Shown here piece after piece: positions 39,879 to 48,203 of a stretch of DNA of 64,000 nt. Made by a program: the position numbers and the translations under genes. Under the pieces are notes generated by a model. It saw nothing but the letters and a program-made list of their open reading frames with translations, searched no databases and was not told the DNA's origin. The stretch's first letter is position 1, and each line of letters starts with the position of its first letter. Source of the DNA: Yonghaparkia sp. Root332 (lineage in GTDB: Bacteria; Actinomycetota; Actinomycetes; Actinomycetales; Microbacteriaceae); the NCBI RefSeq assembly GCF_001425665.1, contig NZ_LMCX01000001.1, forward strand, positions 496,001-560,000, read 5' to 3'.

Positions 39879-41449
39879 GCCGCGGGCGCCGCCGCCGGCC
39901 TGCTCGCCTCGAGGGGCTCGGGGAGCGGACCCGTCGAGGTGTCGCCGCGCAGGCGCTTGATGAGCACCTCGGCGCTGATGAGGCACATCGGCAGACCGAT
40001 GCCCGGAATCGTGGACGCGCCCGCGTAGTAGAGGCCGCGCACCTTCTTCGACACGTTGCCGGTGCGGAAGAACGCGCTCTGCTTGAGCGTGTGCGCCGGG
40101 CCGAGCATGCTGCCGCGCCAGGCGTTGAGGTCGGCGTGGAAGTCGCCGGGGCCGTACGTGCGGCGGAGGACGATGCGGTCGGCGAGGTCGGGGGTCTTCG
40201 TCCACTCGGCGATCTGGGCGATGATGCGGTCGGCGTAGACCTCGAGCGGGGTGTCGCCGTCGCCGTCGACCTCGCCGCGGCCGAGCGACAGGTCGGCGGG
40301 TGCGGGGACGAGCACGAAGAGGTTCTCGTGACCCTCGGGGGCGACGGAGGGGTCGACGCCGCTCGGCTTGCAGATGTACAGCGAGGCCGGGTCGGGCAGG
40401 CGCGAGTTCTCGCCGAAGATCGCCTCGAAGTTCTCGCGCCAGTCGGCCGCGAACAGCAGCGTGTGGTGCTCGAGGTTCGGCAGCTCGCCCTTCACGCCGA
40501 GATACATGAGCAGGGCGCTCGGGCCGGGGTTGCGGTCGCTCCAGTACTCCTCGGGGTACGACTGGAAGCGCTCGGGCAGCAGCTGGGTCTCGGTGTGGTG
40601 CAGGTCGGCGGCCGAGACGACGATGTCGGCGTCGATCACCTCGCCCGACTCGAGCTCGACGCCGCGCGCGGCGCTCGAGGCCTCGTCGACGAGGATGCGA
40701 CCGGCGGGCGCGCTCGTGCGGATCGTCACGCCGTGCTGCTCGGCGACCGCGTGGATGCGCTCGATGAGCGTCGTGAAGCCGCCCATCGGGTAGAGCACGC
40801 CGTCGGCGAGGTCGAGGTGGCTCATGAGGTGGTACATCGACGGGGTGTCGAAGGGCGAGGAGCCGAGGAAGACGGCCGGGTAGCCGAGCACCTGGCGCAG
40901 GCGCAGGTCGTCGAAGCGGTTGGCGACGTACGTGTCGAGGTTCTGCAGGAGCATCTTCACGAGCTTCGGCGCGCGCTTGAGCACGTCGGTCGTCAGCAGC
41001 GGGCCGAACGACTCGAAGCTCGTGTAGAGGAAGCGGCGCTTGGCCATCTCATACGTGTCGTACGCGGAGTCGAGGTAGCGCTCGAGCTCGACGCCCGCGC
41101 CCTGCTCGATCGACTCGAACAGCGCGACGTTCTCCTCGCGCGTCGCCGCGACGTCCGTCCACTCGTCGTGGCCCTGCGTGATGACGCGGTACCCGGGGTC
41201 GAGCTGCACGAGCTCGAGCTGCTCGGCGGCGCTCGTGCCGAGGAGCCTGAAGAAGTGGTCGAATACCTCGGGCATGAGGTACCAGCTGGGGCCGGTGTCG
41301 AAGCGGAAGCCGTCGGACTCCCACGAGCCGGCGCGGCCGCCCGTGGCGTCGCGCTTCTCGACGAGCGTGACCTCGTGGCCCTCGCGGGCGAGGAGGGCCG
41401 CGCTCGCGAGACCCGCGATGCCGCCCCCGATGACGACGACGCGACTCAC
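39875..41449 (-). CDS. crtI: Phytoene desaturase
   Basis: A 524-residue FAD enzyme that introduces four double bases into phytoene to give lycopene. The N-terminal dinucleotide fold VVVIGGGIAGLASAALLAREGHEVTLVEKRD is followed by GGRAGSWESDGFRFDTGPSWYLMPE, a hallmark of CrtI. The C-terminal signature YYAGASTIPGIGLPMCLISAEVLIKRL is complete. It starts at a GTG overlapping the crtB stop by 4 nt. The desaturation product feeds CrtEb and the cyclase encoded downstream. Confidence 0.94.
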   Translation of the reverse strand: MSRVVVIGGGIAGLASAALLAREGHEVTLVEKRDATGGRAGSWESDGFRFDTGPSWYLMPEVFDHFFRLLGTSAAEQLELVQLDPGYRVITQGHDEWTDVAATREENVALFESIEQGAGVELERYLDSAYDTYEMAKRRFLYTSFESFGPLLTTDVLKRAPKLVKMLLQNLDTYVANRFDDLRLRQVLGYPAVFLGSSPFDTPSMYHLMSHLDLADGVLYPMGGFTTLIERIHAVAEQHGVTIRTSAPAGRILVDEASSAARGVELESGEVIDADIVVSAADLHHTETQLLPERFQSYPEEYWSDRNPGPSALLMYLGVKGELPNLEHHTLLFAADWRENFEAIFGENSRLPDPASLYICKPSGVDPSVAPEGHENLFVLVPAPADLSLGRGEVDGDGDTPLEVYADRIIAQIAEWTKTPDLADRIVLRRTYGPGDFHADLNAWRGSMLGPAHTLKQSAFFRTGNVSKKVRGLYYAGASTIPGIGLPMCLISAEVLIKRLRGDTSTGPLPEPLEASRPAAAPAA

Positions 41450-42342
41450 GCGGTCACCGCCGAGGCGCGGGCGGGGGCGGGCTGGGGCAGGCGACCGGCG
41501 AGAACGCTCGCGGCGATGCGGAGCTTGACGGGGTCGGGCACGCGCACTCGGGTGCGCACGAGCTCGTTCGCGGGCGTGCGGCGCAGCCGTGCGGCGAGCT
41601 CGGCGAAGAGGCCCTGGGCGAGGGCGACGGCCCGCCGGCTGGACGCCGGGAGGTCCGGGAGGACGGCGGCGGACATCCGCAGATCGTCGTCGATGTCGTC
41701 GAGCAAGCGGTGCTTCTCCTCTTCCGTGAACGAGTCAACGCGGACCCCCGGGAAGTAGCTGCGACCGAGGGTCTCGAAGTCGGCCGAGAGGTCGCGGAGG
41801 AAATTGACCTTCTGGAACGCCGCGCCCAGGGCTCGGGCGCCGCGCACCATGCGGTCATTCTGGTCGCCGCTCACCGGGGCTTCCTGCATGAAGGCTCGGA
41901 GGCACATGAGCCCGACGACCTCCGCCGAGCCGTAGACGTAGAGGTCGAAGCTCGCCTGGTCGTGCTCGGTGTCGGTGAGGTCCATGCGCATCGAGTGGAA
42001 GAACGGCTCGGTGAGCTCGCGGCCGAAGCCGACCTCCCGCGCGGTGCGCGCGAAGGCGTGCACGACGAGGTTGGAGCTGTAGCCGTGCTCCATGGCCTGG
42101 TTCGTGTCGGCCTCGAGCTCGTCGAGGTAGCGCCCGGCCGCGGCCTGATCGAGGCCCGCCTCGGCGACGCCGCCGTCGACGATCTCGTCGGCGACGCGCA
42201 CGAGGGCGTAGATGTTCTCGACGTGCTGGCGGATGCCCGGCCCCAGCAGGCGGGAGGCCAGGCCGAACGACGTCGAGTAGCGGCGGATCACGACCCCCGC
42301 GACCTCGTCGGCCGTGCGGTCGTACAGGCTCAAGCGCGTCAT
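41446..42342 (-). CDS. crtB: Phytoene synthase
   Basis: A 298-residue squalene/phytoene synthase-family enzyme that condenses two geranylgeranyl diphosphates head to head. RYSTSFGLASRLLGP opens the fold. The first Asp-rich motif is YALVRVADEIVDG, and the second, QKVNFLRDLSADFETLGRSYFP, keeps the NxxRDxxxD pattern. The ATG at 42342 overlaps the crtE stop (ATGA). A frame extension upstream to 42579 lies antisense in register to crtE and is not coding. Confidence 0.93.
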   Translation of the reverse strand: MTRLSLYDRTADEVAGVVIRRYSTSFGLASRLLGPGIRQHVENIYALVRVADEIVDGGVAEAGLDQAAAGRYLDELEADTNQAMEHGYSSNLVVHAFARTAREVGFGRELTEPFFHSMRMDLTDTEHDQASFDLYVYGSAEVVGLMCLRAFMQEAPVSGDQNDRMVRGARALGAAFQKVNFLRDLSADFETLGRSYFPGVRVDSFTEEEKHRLLDDIDDDLRMSAAVLPDLPASSRRAVALAQGLFAELAARLRRTPANELVRTRVRVPDPVKLRIAASVLAGRLPQPAPARASAVTA

Positions 42343-43409
42343 CTCACCCTGTTCAGGACGGTCTCGGCGACGGGGTGGAGCTCGTCGCGGAGGGCGGCGG
42401 GGATGTGCGGCTCGGCCAGACGCGTCAGGGCGCGCTGCGCGTAACCGCGGGCGAGGTCCTCGGCGAAGGCCTTGGCCCCGCACTGGACGAGGAGCAGGCG
42501 CGCCTCGATGGCCTGCGCGTGCGTGAGGTCGGGGTCGCCGATGAGCTCGCGCAGCCGCGCCCACTCCGGAGTCGAGCACGCGAAGGCGATCATGACGGTG
42601 CGCTTGCCCTCGCGGAGGTCGCCGATCGTCGTCTTTCCCGTCGCCTCCTCCTCGCCGAAGACGCCCAGGACGTCGTCGACGATCTGGTAGGCGATGCCGA
42701 TCTCGCGCCCGAACTCGCCGAGCGTCGCGACGGTCTCCTCCCCGGCCCCCGCGAGCACGGCGCCGGCCTGGAGCGGCGTCTCGAAGGAGTAGACGGCGGT
42801 CTTGAGGCGCTCCATCGTGAGGATGTCGTCGACGAGAGGGGTCGTCGTCGCCATCGAGAGGTCGACGTCGATGAGCTCGCCCGCGGCGCTCGCGAACATC
42901 GCCTCGTCGAGGATGTCGAGGAGGCGGTCGCGCATCTCGCCCGTCACGCCGCTCTTGTCGATGAGCCGGTAGGAGTTGAAGAGGGCGAGGTCCCCGGCGA
43001 TGACGGCGGCGGAGACCCCGCGATGCTCGGCGATCTCGACGCTCGCGCCGCGGTCGACGGCGTGGTCGCGGTACGAGCCCGAGATGTTCGGGATGCCCCG
43101 CCTCACGAAGTCGCGATCGATCACGTCGTCGTGCACGATGAGCGCGGTGTGCAGCAGCTCGAAGCTCGCGCCGATGTACGCCGCGGCATCCATGTCGTCG
43201 CCGCCGAGGCCGGCGTAGGCGGCCATGACCATGCGCGGGCGGAAGCGCTTGCCGCCCTGCGTGTTGCGCTCGAGCAGACCCCAGAGGTGCTCGTACGGGG
43301 CGCCCAGGGGCGTCGCGCGCTTCTTGGATAGGCTGAAGAAGCGCTCCAGAACAGCGTCGACCAGGGCGCCGCGCTCCGCGGCCACCGCCACCCTGTCGTG
43401 TCGATCCAC
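42339..43409 (-). CDS. crtE: Geranylgeranyl diphosphate synthase (polyprenyl synthetase)
   Basis: A 356-residue trans-prenyltransferase. GGKRFRPRMV is the isopentenyl site, LLHTALIVHDDVIDRD the first Asp-rich motif, and GIAYQIVDDVLGVFGEEEATGKTT the second. First gene of the carotenoid operon, it makes the C20 precursor for CrtB. The GTG at 43409 is preceded by TAGTCT with 6 nt between, so the transcript should be leaderless. The divergent idi gene starts only 21 nt away and supplies its substrate balance. Confidence 0.93.
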   Translation of the reverse strand: MDRHDRVAVAAERGALVDAVLERFFSLSKKRATPLGAPYEHLWGLLERNTQGGKRFRPRMVMAAYAGLGGDDMDAAAYIGASFELLHTALIVHDDVIDRDFVRRGIPNISGSYRDHAVDRGASVEIAEHRGVSAAVIAGDLALFNSYRLIDKSGVTGEMRDRLLDILDEAMFASAAGELIDVDLSMATTTPLVDDILTMERLKTAVYSFETPLQAGAVLAGAGEETVATLGEFGREIGIAYQIVDDVLGVFGEEEATGKTTIGDLREGKRTVMIAFACSTPEWARLRELIGDPDLTHAQAIEARLLLVQCGAKAFAEDLARGYAQRALTRLAEPHIPAALRDELHPVAETVLNRVR

Positions 43410-43430
43410 CTCAGCAGACTAGCGGCACCC
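43410..43430. promoter_or_regulatory. 21-nt divergent crtE/idi promoter region
   Basis: Start codons of crtE (minus) and idi (plus) are 21 nt apart. AGACTA at 43416-43421 is TAGTCT on the minus strand, 6 nt before crtE. For idi, TAGCGG (43420-43425) or CAGACT (43415-43420) are the only candidate -10s, so the two -10 boxes must overlap and each -35 must lie inside the other gene's 5' coding region. Confidence 0.6.
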
Positions 43431-43967
43431 ATGACCGGAATCCCCGAGAACGTCGTCCTCCTCGCCGAGGACGGCACGCCCGTCGGCACCGCCCCCAAGG
43501 CGACCGTCCACACCGACGACACCCCGCTGCACCTGGCCTTCTCGTGCCACGTGTTCGATGAGCGGGGGTGGGTTCTCGTGACCCGCCGGGCCCTCGGTAA
43601 GGCGACCTGGCCGGGCGTGTGGACGAACAGCTTCTGCGGTCACCCCGCGCCCGATGAGGACTTCGTCGAGGCGATCGCGCGCCGCGCCGAGCGCGAGCTC
43701 GGACTGCGAGTGCACTCGGTGCGCAGCGCGCTGCCCGACTTCCGGTACCGCGCCGTCGACGCCTCGGGCATCGTCGAGAACGAGATCTGCCCCGTGTTCA
43801 CCGCGATCGCCGAGGGTGACCCCGCGCCGGCCGACGACGAGGTCGCCGAATGGGCGTGGGTCGAGCCGGAGGCCCTGCGCTCGGCTGTGACGGCGACCCC
43901 CTTCGCCTACAGCCCGTGGCTCGGGTGGCAGCTCGCCGCGTGGCAGGGCGACTACAGGGCGCCGTAG
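43431..43967 (+). CDS. idi: Isopentenyl-diphosphate delta-isomerase, type 1
   Basis: A 178-residue Nudix-fold isomerase that interconverts IPP and DMAPP. HLAFSCHVFDERG gives the first metal His residues, WPGVWTNSFCGHP the catalytic Cys, and RRAERELGL with NEICPVFTA the Glu residues of the active site. The ATG at 43431 was chosen because an earlier in-frame start would lie inside crtE. It provides DMAPP for CrtE and C5 donors for CrtEb, which fits the shared promoter region. Confidence 0.93.
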   Translation: MTGIPENVVLLAEDGTPVGTAPKATVHTDDTPLHLAFSCHVFDERGWVLVTRRALGKATWPGVWTNSFCGHPAPDEDFVEAIARRAERELGLRVHSVRSALPDFRYRAVDASGIVENEICPVFTAIAEGDPAPADDEVAEWAWVEPEALRSAVTATPFAYSPWLGWQLAAWQGDYRAP

Positions 43968-43983
43968 CGGCCCGCGCCGCGCG

Positions 43984-46038
43984 TCAGGCGTGGCCGGCGC
44001 TCACGGCGTCGTCCTCGTCGATCGCAGGAGAGGCCTCCGCCGTCGCCGCATCGCGGTCCCACGGGAGGTGAACGCGCGCGGTCGTGCCCGAGGCGCCGTC
44101 GGATTCGAGCTCGACGCGGCCGCCCAGCCGCTGCTCGACGAGCGAGCGCACGATCGGCAGGCCGAGACCCGTCCCGGGGACGTCACGGTGCTCGGCGTCG
44201 GAGACGCGGTAGAAGCGCTCCCAGACCTGATCGAGCACGGCGGGCGGGATGCCCGGTCCGTGATCGGCGATCGAGATGACGACCCCGTCCGCGCTCGGAT
44301 CGACGCGCACCTCGACCTCTCCCCCGTCGGGAGTGAACTTCACCGCGTTCGACAGGAGGTTCGCCAGCACGCGCGTGAGGTCCTGCGGCACGGAGCGAAT
44401 CGGGAGGGCATCGACCGGGGACTCGACGCGCATGCTGACCGCCCGCCCGACGGCGAGGCCCTCCGCGTCCTGCGCGCAGTGGCGGGTCACAGCGATGACG
44501 TCGAACGAGACCGTGGGCCGCGACACCGCCGCCGACGAGCTGAGCTTCCCGAGCTCGAGGACGTCCTCGATGACGTCGGCGAGTCGTCGCGCATTGCGGG
44601 CGATGACATCGGTCGCGACGCGCTCGGCGGGCTTCAGGTCGGCACCGTCGAGATCCTCGACGAAGCCGAGGATGCTCGTGACGGGAGTGCGCAGCTCGTG
44701 GCTCACCGAGGCGATGAAGTCGTCCTTCTGCCGGTTGAGGTCGCGCATCTGCTCCGCGGCCTGGATCGCACGGCGCTCGCGCTCGCCGCGCGTGGTGACG
44801 TCGGTGAAGACGATCGTCATGACCGTCGCACCGCCCACGCCGTCGTGCAGGCCGAGGTCGACGTCGAAGCGGCGGCCCTCACGCTCGAGCTCGAGTCGGG
44901 CGATCTCACGGCGCCGGATGGCGTCGTCGAGCTCCGCCACGCCGAACACGGGCTGCCCCCGCGAGATGCGCAGACCGACCACCCCCCACGTCGGCGGCAT
45001 GGTCTCGCGGCCGAGCGCGACCAGGGCGGTCGGGTTGACGCCGACGACGCGGAGGCGGTCGCCGTCGAGGATCTCGGCGATGAGGATGCCCGTCTCCGAG
45101 TTCACGATGCCGCCGCGCAGGAGCGCCTCCCGCGCGCCGAGCTGCGTGACGACGTTGGCCCAGTCGTTGCGGGCCGCGGAGACGAAGAGCGCGGCGCACG
45201 CGTGGACGACGAGGAAGAGCTGCAGGAGCACGGCCGCGATGCGCGGGTCGGAGTCGGTGTACTGGCCGATCGCGCCGCCGCCCATGCCGGCGAGAGTCGT
45301 CGCGAGCACGGCGACGACGAGGAGCTCGACGGCGACCACCGTGATCGGCAGCCGGAACGCCGCCCAGAGGAGCGCGACGAGCGGGACGAAGGCGAGCGGG
45401 AGGGTGTTGCCCGGCCAGAAGACGAGCGCGACGATGACGACGAGCACCGTCAGCTGCACGACGACCTCGAGGCGGCGGACGCCGCGCGCGAGGCGTCTGC
45501 TGACGAGGGCGACGGGAGCGACGACGAGCATCGCGGAGCCGTGCGACGACACGAGCGCGAAGGCCGAGCTCAGGAAGTCGGCGCCGACGGCGAGCGCCGC
45601 GGTCAGCCCGCCGAGCAGGCCCATGACGAGGGCCCCGAGCACGACGGCGATGATGAAGCGGCTGACGTCGCGCAGGCTGTCGAGTCGGGCCTCCGGGCCG
45701 CCGCGCGAGGCGAACTGCGCGACGACGTAGGCCTCGGCCGCATTGGCGACGGCGTACCCGACGGTCAGGCCGAACTCGCGGCCGAGGAGGGCGTTCGCGG
45801 CGAGGGCGGCCACGAAGATGCCCGCGGTCACCACCAGTCGCGAGCCGCGCGAGGCGAGCACCGCGATCGCGGCGACACCCGCCGCCGGCCACCACGGCGC
45901 GATCGGCGAGCCCTCGACGCGGGTCGCCACGCTCAGCCAGCCGATGATGCCCGTCATCACGACGAGCGCCGTGATCCCGGCGCGCCGGATGCCCGGGGTG
46001 GCGTACCAGAGCTGGGTCGCGATGCCCGCTTGACCCAT
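43984..46038 (-). CDS. MASE1-like membrane sensor histidine kinase, third copy
   Basis: A 684-residue relative of the kinases at 19269 and 21675. About eight helices include PIAPWWPAAGVAAIAVLASRG and LVSSHGSAMLVVAPVALVSR. A PAS-like domain follows (GIVNSETGILIAEIL onward), then HisKA with His447 in ASVSHELRTPVTSILGF, and HATPase with ANLLSNAVKFTP, IADHGPGI and GTGLGLPIVRSL. The ATG at 46038 has a GAGAGGAG ribosome site. The partner receiver is divergent at 46126. It is less similar to the other two than they are to each other. Confidence 0.9.
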   Translation of the reverse strand: MGQAGIATQLWYATPGIRRAGITALVVMTGIIGWLSVATRVEGSPIAPWWPAAGVAAIAVLASRGSRLVVTAGIFVAALAANALLGREFGLTVGYAVANAAEAYVVAQFASRGGPEARLDSLRDVSRFIIAVVLGALVMGLLGGLTAALAVGADFLSSAFALVSSHGSAMLVVAPVALVSRRLARGVRRLEVVVQLTVLVVIVALVFWPGNTLPLAFVPLVALLWAAFRLPITVVAVELLVVAVLATTLAGMGGGAIGQYTDSDPRIAAVLLQLFLVVHACAALFVSAARNDWANVVTQLGAREALLRGGIVNSETGILIAEILDGDRLRVVGVNPTALVALGRETMPPTWGVVGLRISRGQPVFGVAELDDAIRRREIARLELEREGRRFDVDLGLHDGVGGATVMTIVFTDVTTRGERERRAIQAAEQMRDLNRQKDDFIASVSHELRTPVTSILGFVEDLDGADLKPAERVATDVIARNARRLADVIEDVLELGKLSSSAAVSRPTVSFDVIAVTRHCAQDAEGLAVGRAVSMRVESPVDALPIRSVPQDLTRVLANLLSNAVKFTPDGGEVEVRVDPSADGVVISIADHGPGIPPAVLDQVWERFYRVSDAEHRDVPGTGLGLPIVRSLVEQRLGGRVELESDGASGTTARVHLPWDRDAATAEASPAIDEDDAVSAGHA

Positions 46039-46097
46039 GGGGGTGCTCCTCTCGCGACGCGGCGCCCGAAAGGTCGAATGCGTGTCACTCGTGAGAC

Positions 46098-46103
46098 TAG
46101 AGT
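46098..46103 (+). promoter_or_regulatory. TAGAGT -10 hexamer of the third receiver gene
   Basis: TAGAGT lies 22 nt before the GTG at 46126, with the ribosome site GGAGAGGGG between, so this transcript has a short leader. Confidence 0.45.
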
Positions 46104-46125
46104 CTGAACACCGGAGAGGGGAATC

Positions 46126-46497
46126 GTGTCGCGAATCCTGATCGTCGAAGATGAGCCCGACGTTCTGCTGCTGCTCGAGAATCGAGTGCGCGGTGCGGGC
46201 CACGACGTCCAGAGCGCGAGCGACGGCGAGCGCGGGCTCGAGCTCGCTCTGTCGGAGAGCCCCGACCTCATCATCCTCGACTGGATGATGCCCAAGCTCG
46301 ACGGCATCGAGGTGCTCGAGCGGCTGCGCGCTGACGAGGTCGGCGGCCGCATCAAGGTGCTCATGCTCACCGCGCGCTCGCAGCAGAACGACGTCGACCG
46401 CGCCTTCGCGGCCGGGGCGAACGACTACATCGTGAAGCCGTTCAGCTCGCGCGAGCTCGTCGAGCGGATCGCCATACTGCTCGAGGCCGCCGCGTAG
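46126..46497 (+). CDS. Single-domain response regulator, third pair
   Basis: A 123-residue receiver: VEDEPD pocket, Asp52 in LIILDWMMPKLDG, MLTARS and KPF. No output domain is present. It starts at a GTG behind GGAGAGGGG and is divergent from the MASE1-like kinase at 46038 (87 nt). The third example of the same receiver-kinase arrangement in this window. Confidence 0.9.
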   Translation: MSRILIVEDEPDVLLLLENRVRGAGHDVQSASDGERGLELALSESPDLIILDWMMPKLDGIEVLERLRADEVGGRIKVLMLTARSQQNDVDRAFAAGANDYIVKPFSSRELVERIAILLEAAA

Positions 46498-46546
46498 ATC
46501 GAGGGCTCTGAGCGGCGCGAGCCGAGCATCCGCCCCCTGGCGACGA

Positions 46547-47143
46547 TCAGTCGGCGGAGTCGGAGCGCGCGATGACCGTGCGGTGGAAGTTCTGGAACGA
46601 CCGCGAGGCGGTCGGGCCGCGCTGGCCCTGGTAGCGGTTGAGGTAGGCGCCCGTCCCGTACGGGTTCTCGGCGGGCGAGCTGAGGCGGAAGAAGCACAAC
46701 TGGCCGATCTTCATGCCCGGCCACAGCTTGATCGGCAGCGTCGCGACGTTGCTGAGCTCGAGAGTCACGTGACCGCTGAAGCCCGGGTCGATGAAGCCCG
46801 CCGTCGAGTGGGTCAGCAGGCCGAGTCGACCGAGCGAGCTCTTGCCCTCGAGGCGCGCGGCGATGTCGTCGGGCAGGCTCACCTGCTCGTAGGTGGCGCC
46901 GAGCACGAACTCGCCCGGGTGCAGGATGAACGGCTCGTCGGCCTTCGCCTCGACCAGGCGGGTGAGCTCGGGCTGCTCCTCGGCGGGGTCGATGTAGGGG
47001 TACTTGTGGTTGTCGAACAGCCGGAAGAACGAGTCGATGCGCACGTCGACGCTCGACGGCTGCACCATCGCCAGGTCGAGCGGGTCGAGGCCGATGCGGC
47101 CCGACTCGAGTTCGGCACGGATGTCGCGATCGCTCAGCAGCAT
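46547..47143 (-). CDS. dcd: dCTP deaminase
   Basis: A 198-residue trimeric-type nucleotide enzyme that deaminates dCTP towards dUMP synthesis. [50 protein letters not shown] and [14 protein letters not shown] with the catalytic Glu129 are all standard. Actinobacterial forms such as that of M. tuberculosis are bifunctional with dUTPase activity; this may hold here but is not proven by the motifs. TAGGCT ends 6 nt before the ATG, indicating a leaderless transcript. Divergent from tRNA-Gly. Confidence 0.93.
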   Translation of the reverse strand: MLLSDRDIRAELESGRIGLDPLDLAMVQPSSVDVRIDSFFRLFDNHKYPYIDPAEEQPELTRLVEAKADEPFILHPGEFVLGATYEQVSLPDDIAARLEGKSSLGRLGLLTHSTAGFIDPGFSGHVTLELSNVATLPIKLWPGMKIGQLCFFRLSSPAENPYGTGAYLNRYQGQRGPTASRSFQNFHRTVIARSDSAD

Positions 47144-47149
47144 GCGGTC

Positions 47150-47155
47150 AGCCTA
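47150..47155 (-). promoter_or_regulatory. TAGGCT -10 hexamer for leaderless dcd
   Basis: On the minus strand TAGGCT ends 6 nt before the dcd ATG. It shares the 64-nt divergent spacer with the tRNA-Gly promoter. Confidence 0.55.
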
Positions 47156-47174
47156 TCGACGCGGCGAGGTTCGC

Positions 47175-47180
47175 TACACT
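47175..47180 (+). promoter_or_regulatory. TACACT -10 hexamer of tRNA-Gly
   Basis: TACACT lies 27 nt before the mature tRNA 5' end, a reasonable distance for a precursor with a short 5' leader. No clear -35. Confidence 0.45.
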
Positions 47181-47207
47181 GGAGCAGCACCCTTCGGGCG
47201 TGCGACC

Positions 47208-47278
47208 GGGGATGTAGTTCAATGGCAGAACTTCAGCTTCCCAAGCTGATAGCGCGGGTTCGATTCCCGTCATCCCCT
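47208..47278 (+). tRNA. tRNA-Gly, anticodon CCC
   Basis: Acceptor arms GGGGATG (47208-47214) and CATCCCC (47271-47277) pair perfectly with a U discriminator at 47278. The anticodon stem TCAGC/GCTGA encloses the loop TTCCCAA, giving anticodon CCC for GGG codons. The T-loop GTTCGATTC is canonical, and the D-arm is short. CCA is not encoded. Confidence 0.95.
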
Positions 47279-47293
47279 CTCCGCTTCCTCTGC

Positions 47294-47316
47294 TTCGCCG
47301 CCGTTCCTGCGGCGAA
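47294..47316 (+). terminator. Hairpin downstream of tRNA-Gly
   Basis: TTCGCCGC and GCGGCGAA form a perfect 8-bp stem with a 7-nt loop, 15 nt past the tRNA. No U-tract follows; likely an intrinsic terminator of the GC-rich type. Confidence 0.55.
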
Positions 47317-47354
47317 CGCATCGTTCCGCGAGTCCCGCCCCTGATCGGAGACAG

Positions 47355-47744
47355 ATGCAGCTGACGGATGCTGGGCTCGCGTTCGTGACCGAGCGCCACC
47401 TCGGAACGCTCGCGACGGTGGACCGTGACGCGCGCACGCACGCGGTGCCGGTCGGCTTCACGTACCTCGACGGCGTCGTGCGCGTGATCGGCAGCCGGGG
47501 GTCGCAGAAGTTCGTCAATGCGCGGCGGTCGGGCCGGGCATCCGTCAGCAGCGTCGACGGCGCGCGCTGGATCAGCTTCGAGGGGCCCGTGCGGGTGCTC
47601 ACCGATGCGGAATCGGTCGCCCGCGCCGTCGAGCTGTACGCCGCGCGCTACCGCCAGCCGCGCCCGAACCCCGAGCGCGCGGTGCTCGAGCTCACTGTCG
47701 AGCGCGTGCTCGGCTCGAGCGGCATGCGCGACGGCCGCGGCTGA
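47355..47744 (+). CDS. PPOX-class (flavin/F420-type) split-barrel oxidoreductase
   Basis: A 129-residue split-barrel protein. MQLTDAGLAFVTERHLGTLATVDRDARTHAVPVGFTYLDG, RVIGSRGSQKFVNARRSGRASV and ISFEGPVRVL follow the pyridoxamine-5'-phosphate oxidase-like/F420-dependent fold of actinobacteria. Substrate and cofactor (FMN, F420 or heme) cannot be decided. A GGAGAC site precedes the ATG. Not close to its tRNA neighbour in function; convergent with the VOC gene. Confidence 0.78.
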   Translation: MQLTDAGLAFVTERHLGTLATVDRDARTHAVPVGFTYLDGVVRVIGSRGSQKFVNARRSGRASVSSVDGARWISFEGPVRVLTDAESVARAVELYAARYRQPRPNPERAVLELTVERVLGSSGMRDGRG

Positions 47745-47771
47745 GCGCCCGCGTCCGCGCCCGCGTTCTCC

Positions 47772-48134
47772 TCAGCGCTCCTCGACGAGGGCGAGCTGCG
47801 AGCCGTCGAGGTCGACGAGGAACGCCGCGCGCCGACCCCACGCCTGCATCGCGATGGGCGTCAGGCGGGGGATGCCCGTGGTCGACTGGGGGACCCCCGC
47901 CGCGGCCATCGCCGCATGAAGCGCATCCAGCTCGCCGACGCGGATGACGCACTGGTGCGCGCTCGCCGTCGGGTCGAGGTCGGCGTGGGGGAAGAACTCG
48001 AGCTCGATGCGGCCGCGGCGCACGCGCAGCCACGACTCGTCGTGGTGCACCGCGTGAAAGCCGAAGCGGCCGTAGAACTCGGCCGTCGCGGCGAGATCGC
48101 GAGCGGGCAGGGCGGGGTTGGCGCGGTCGGTCAT
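47772..48134 (-). CDS. VOC-family protein (glyoxalase/bleomycin-resistance-like)
   Basis: A 120-residue single VOC module pair: ANPALPARDLAATAEFYGRFGFHAVHHDESWLRVRRGRIELEFF is split over two beta-alpha repeats, and the C-terminus ends with RRAAFLVDLDGSQLALVEE. This resembles bleomycin-binding proteins and small VOC enzymes. The start at 48134 has a GGAGGGAGA ribosome site; the much longer upstream frame runs antisense through the next two genes and is not coding. Function in resistance is possible but unproven. Confidence 0.8.
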   Translation of the reverse strand: MTDRANPALPARDLAATAEFYGRFGFHAVHHDESWLRVRRGRIELEFFPHADLDPTASAHQCVIRVGELDALHAAMAAAGVPQSTTGIPRLTPIAMQAWGRRAAFLVDLDGSQLALVEER

Positions 48135-48191
48135 GGTGATCTCCCTCCGGTGACGGCGAGCGTACCCCCGACGCCCGCAGTGCGCGCCGGG

Positions 48192-48197
48192 TAGCGT
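48192..48197 (+). promoter_or_regulatory. TAGCGT -10 hexamer for leaderless DUF4383 gene
   Basis: TAGCGT ends 6 nt before the GTG at 48204. Confidence 0.55.
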
Positions 48198-48203
48198 GGT
48201 CGC

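Noticed and set aside
43398-43430. An earlier start for idi inside the crtE coding region
   Set aside because: It would add 11 residues unlike the family and force a longer overlap with crtE; the ATG at 43431 begins right before the conserved fold.
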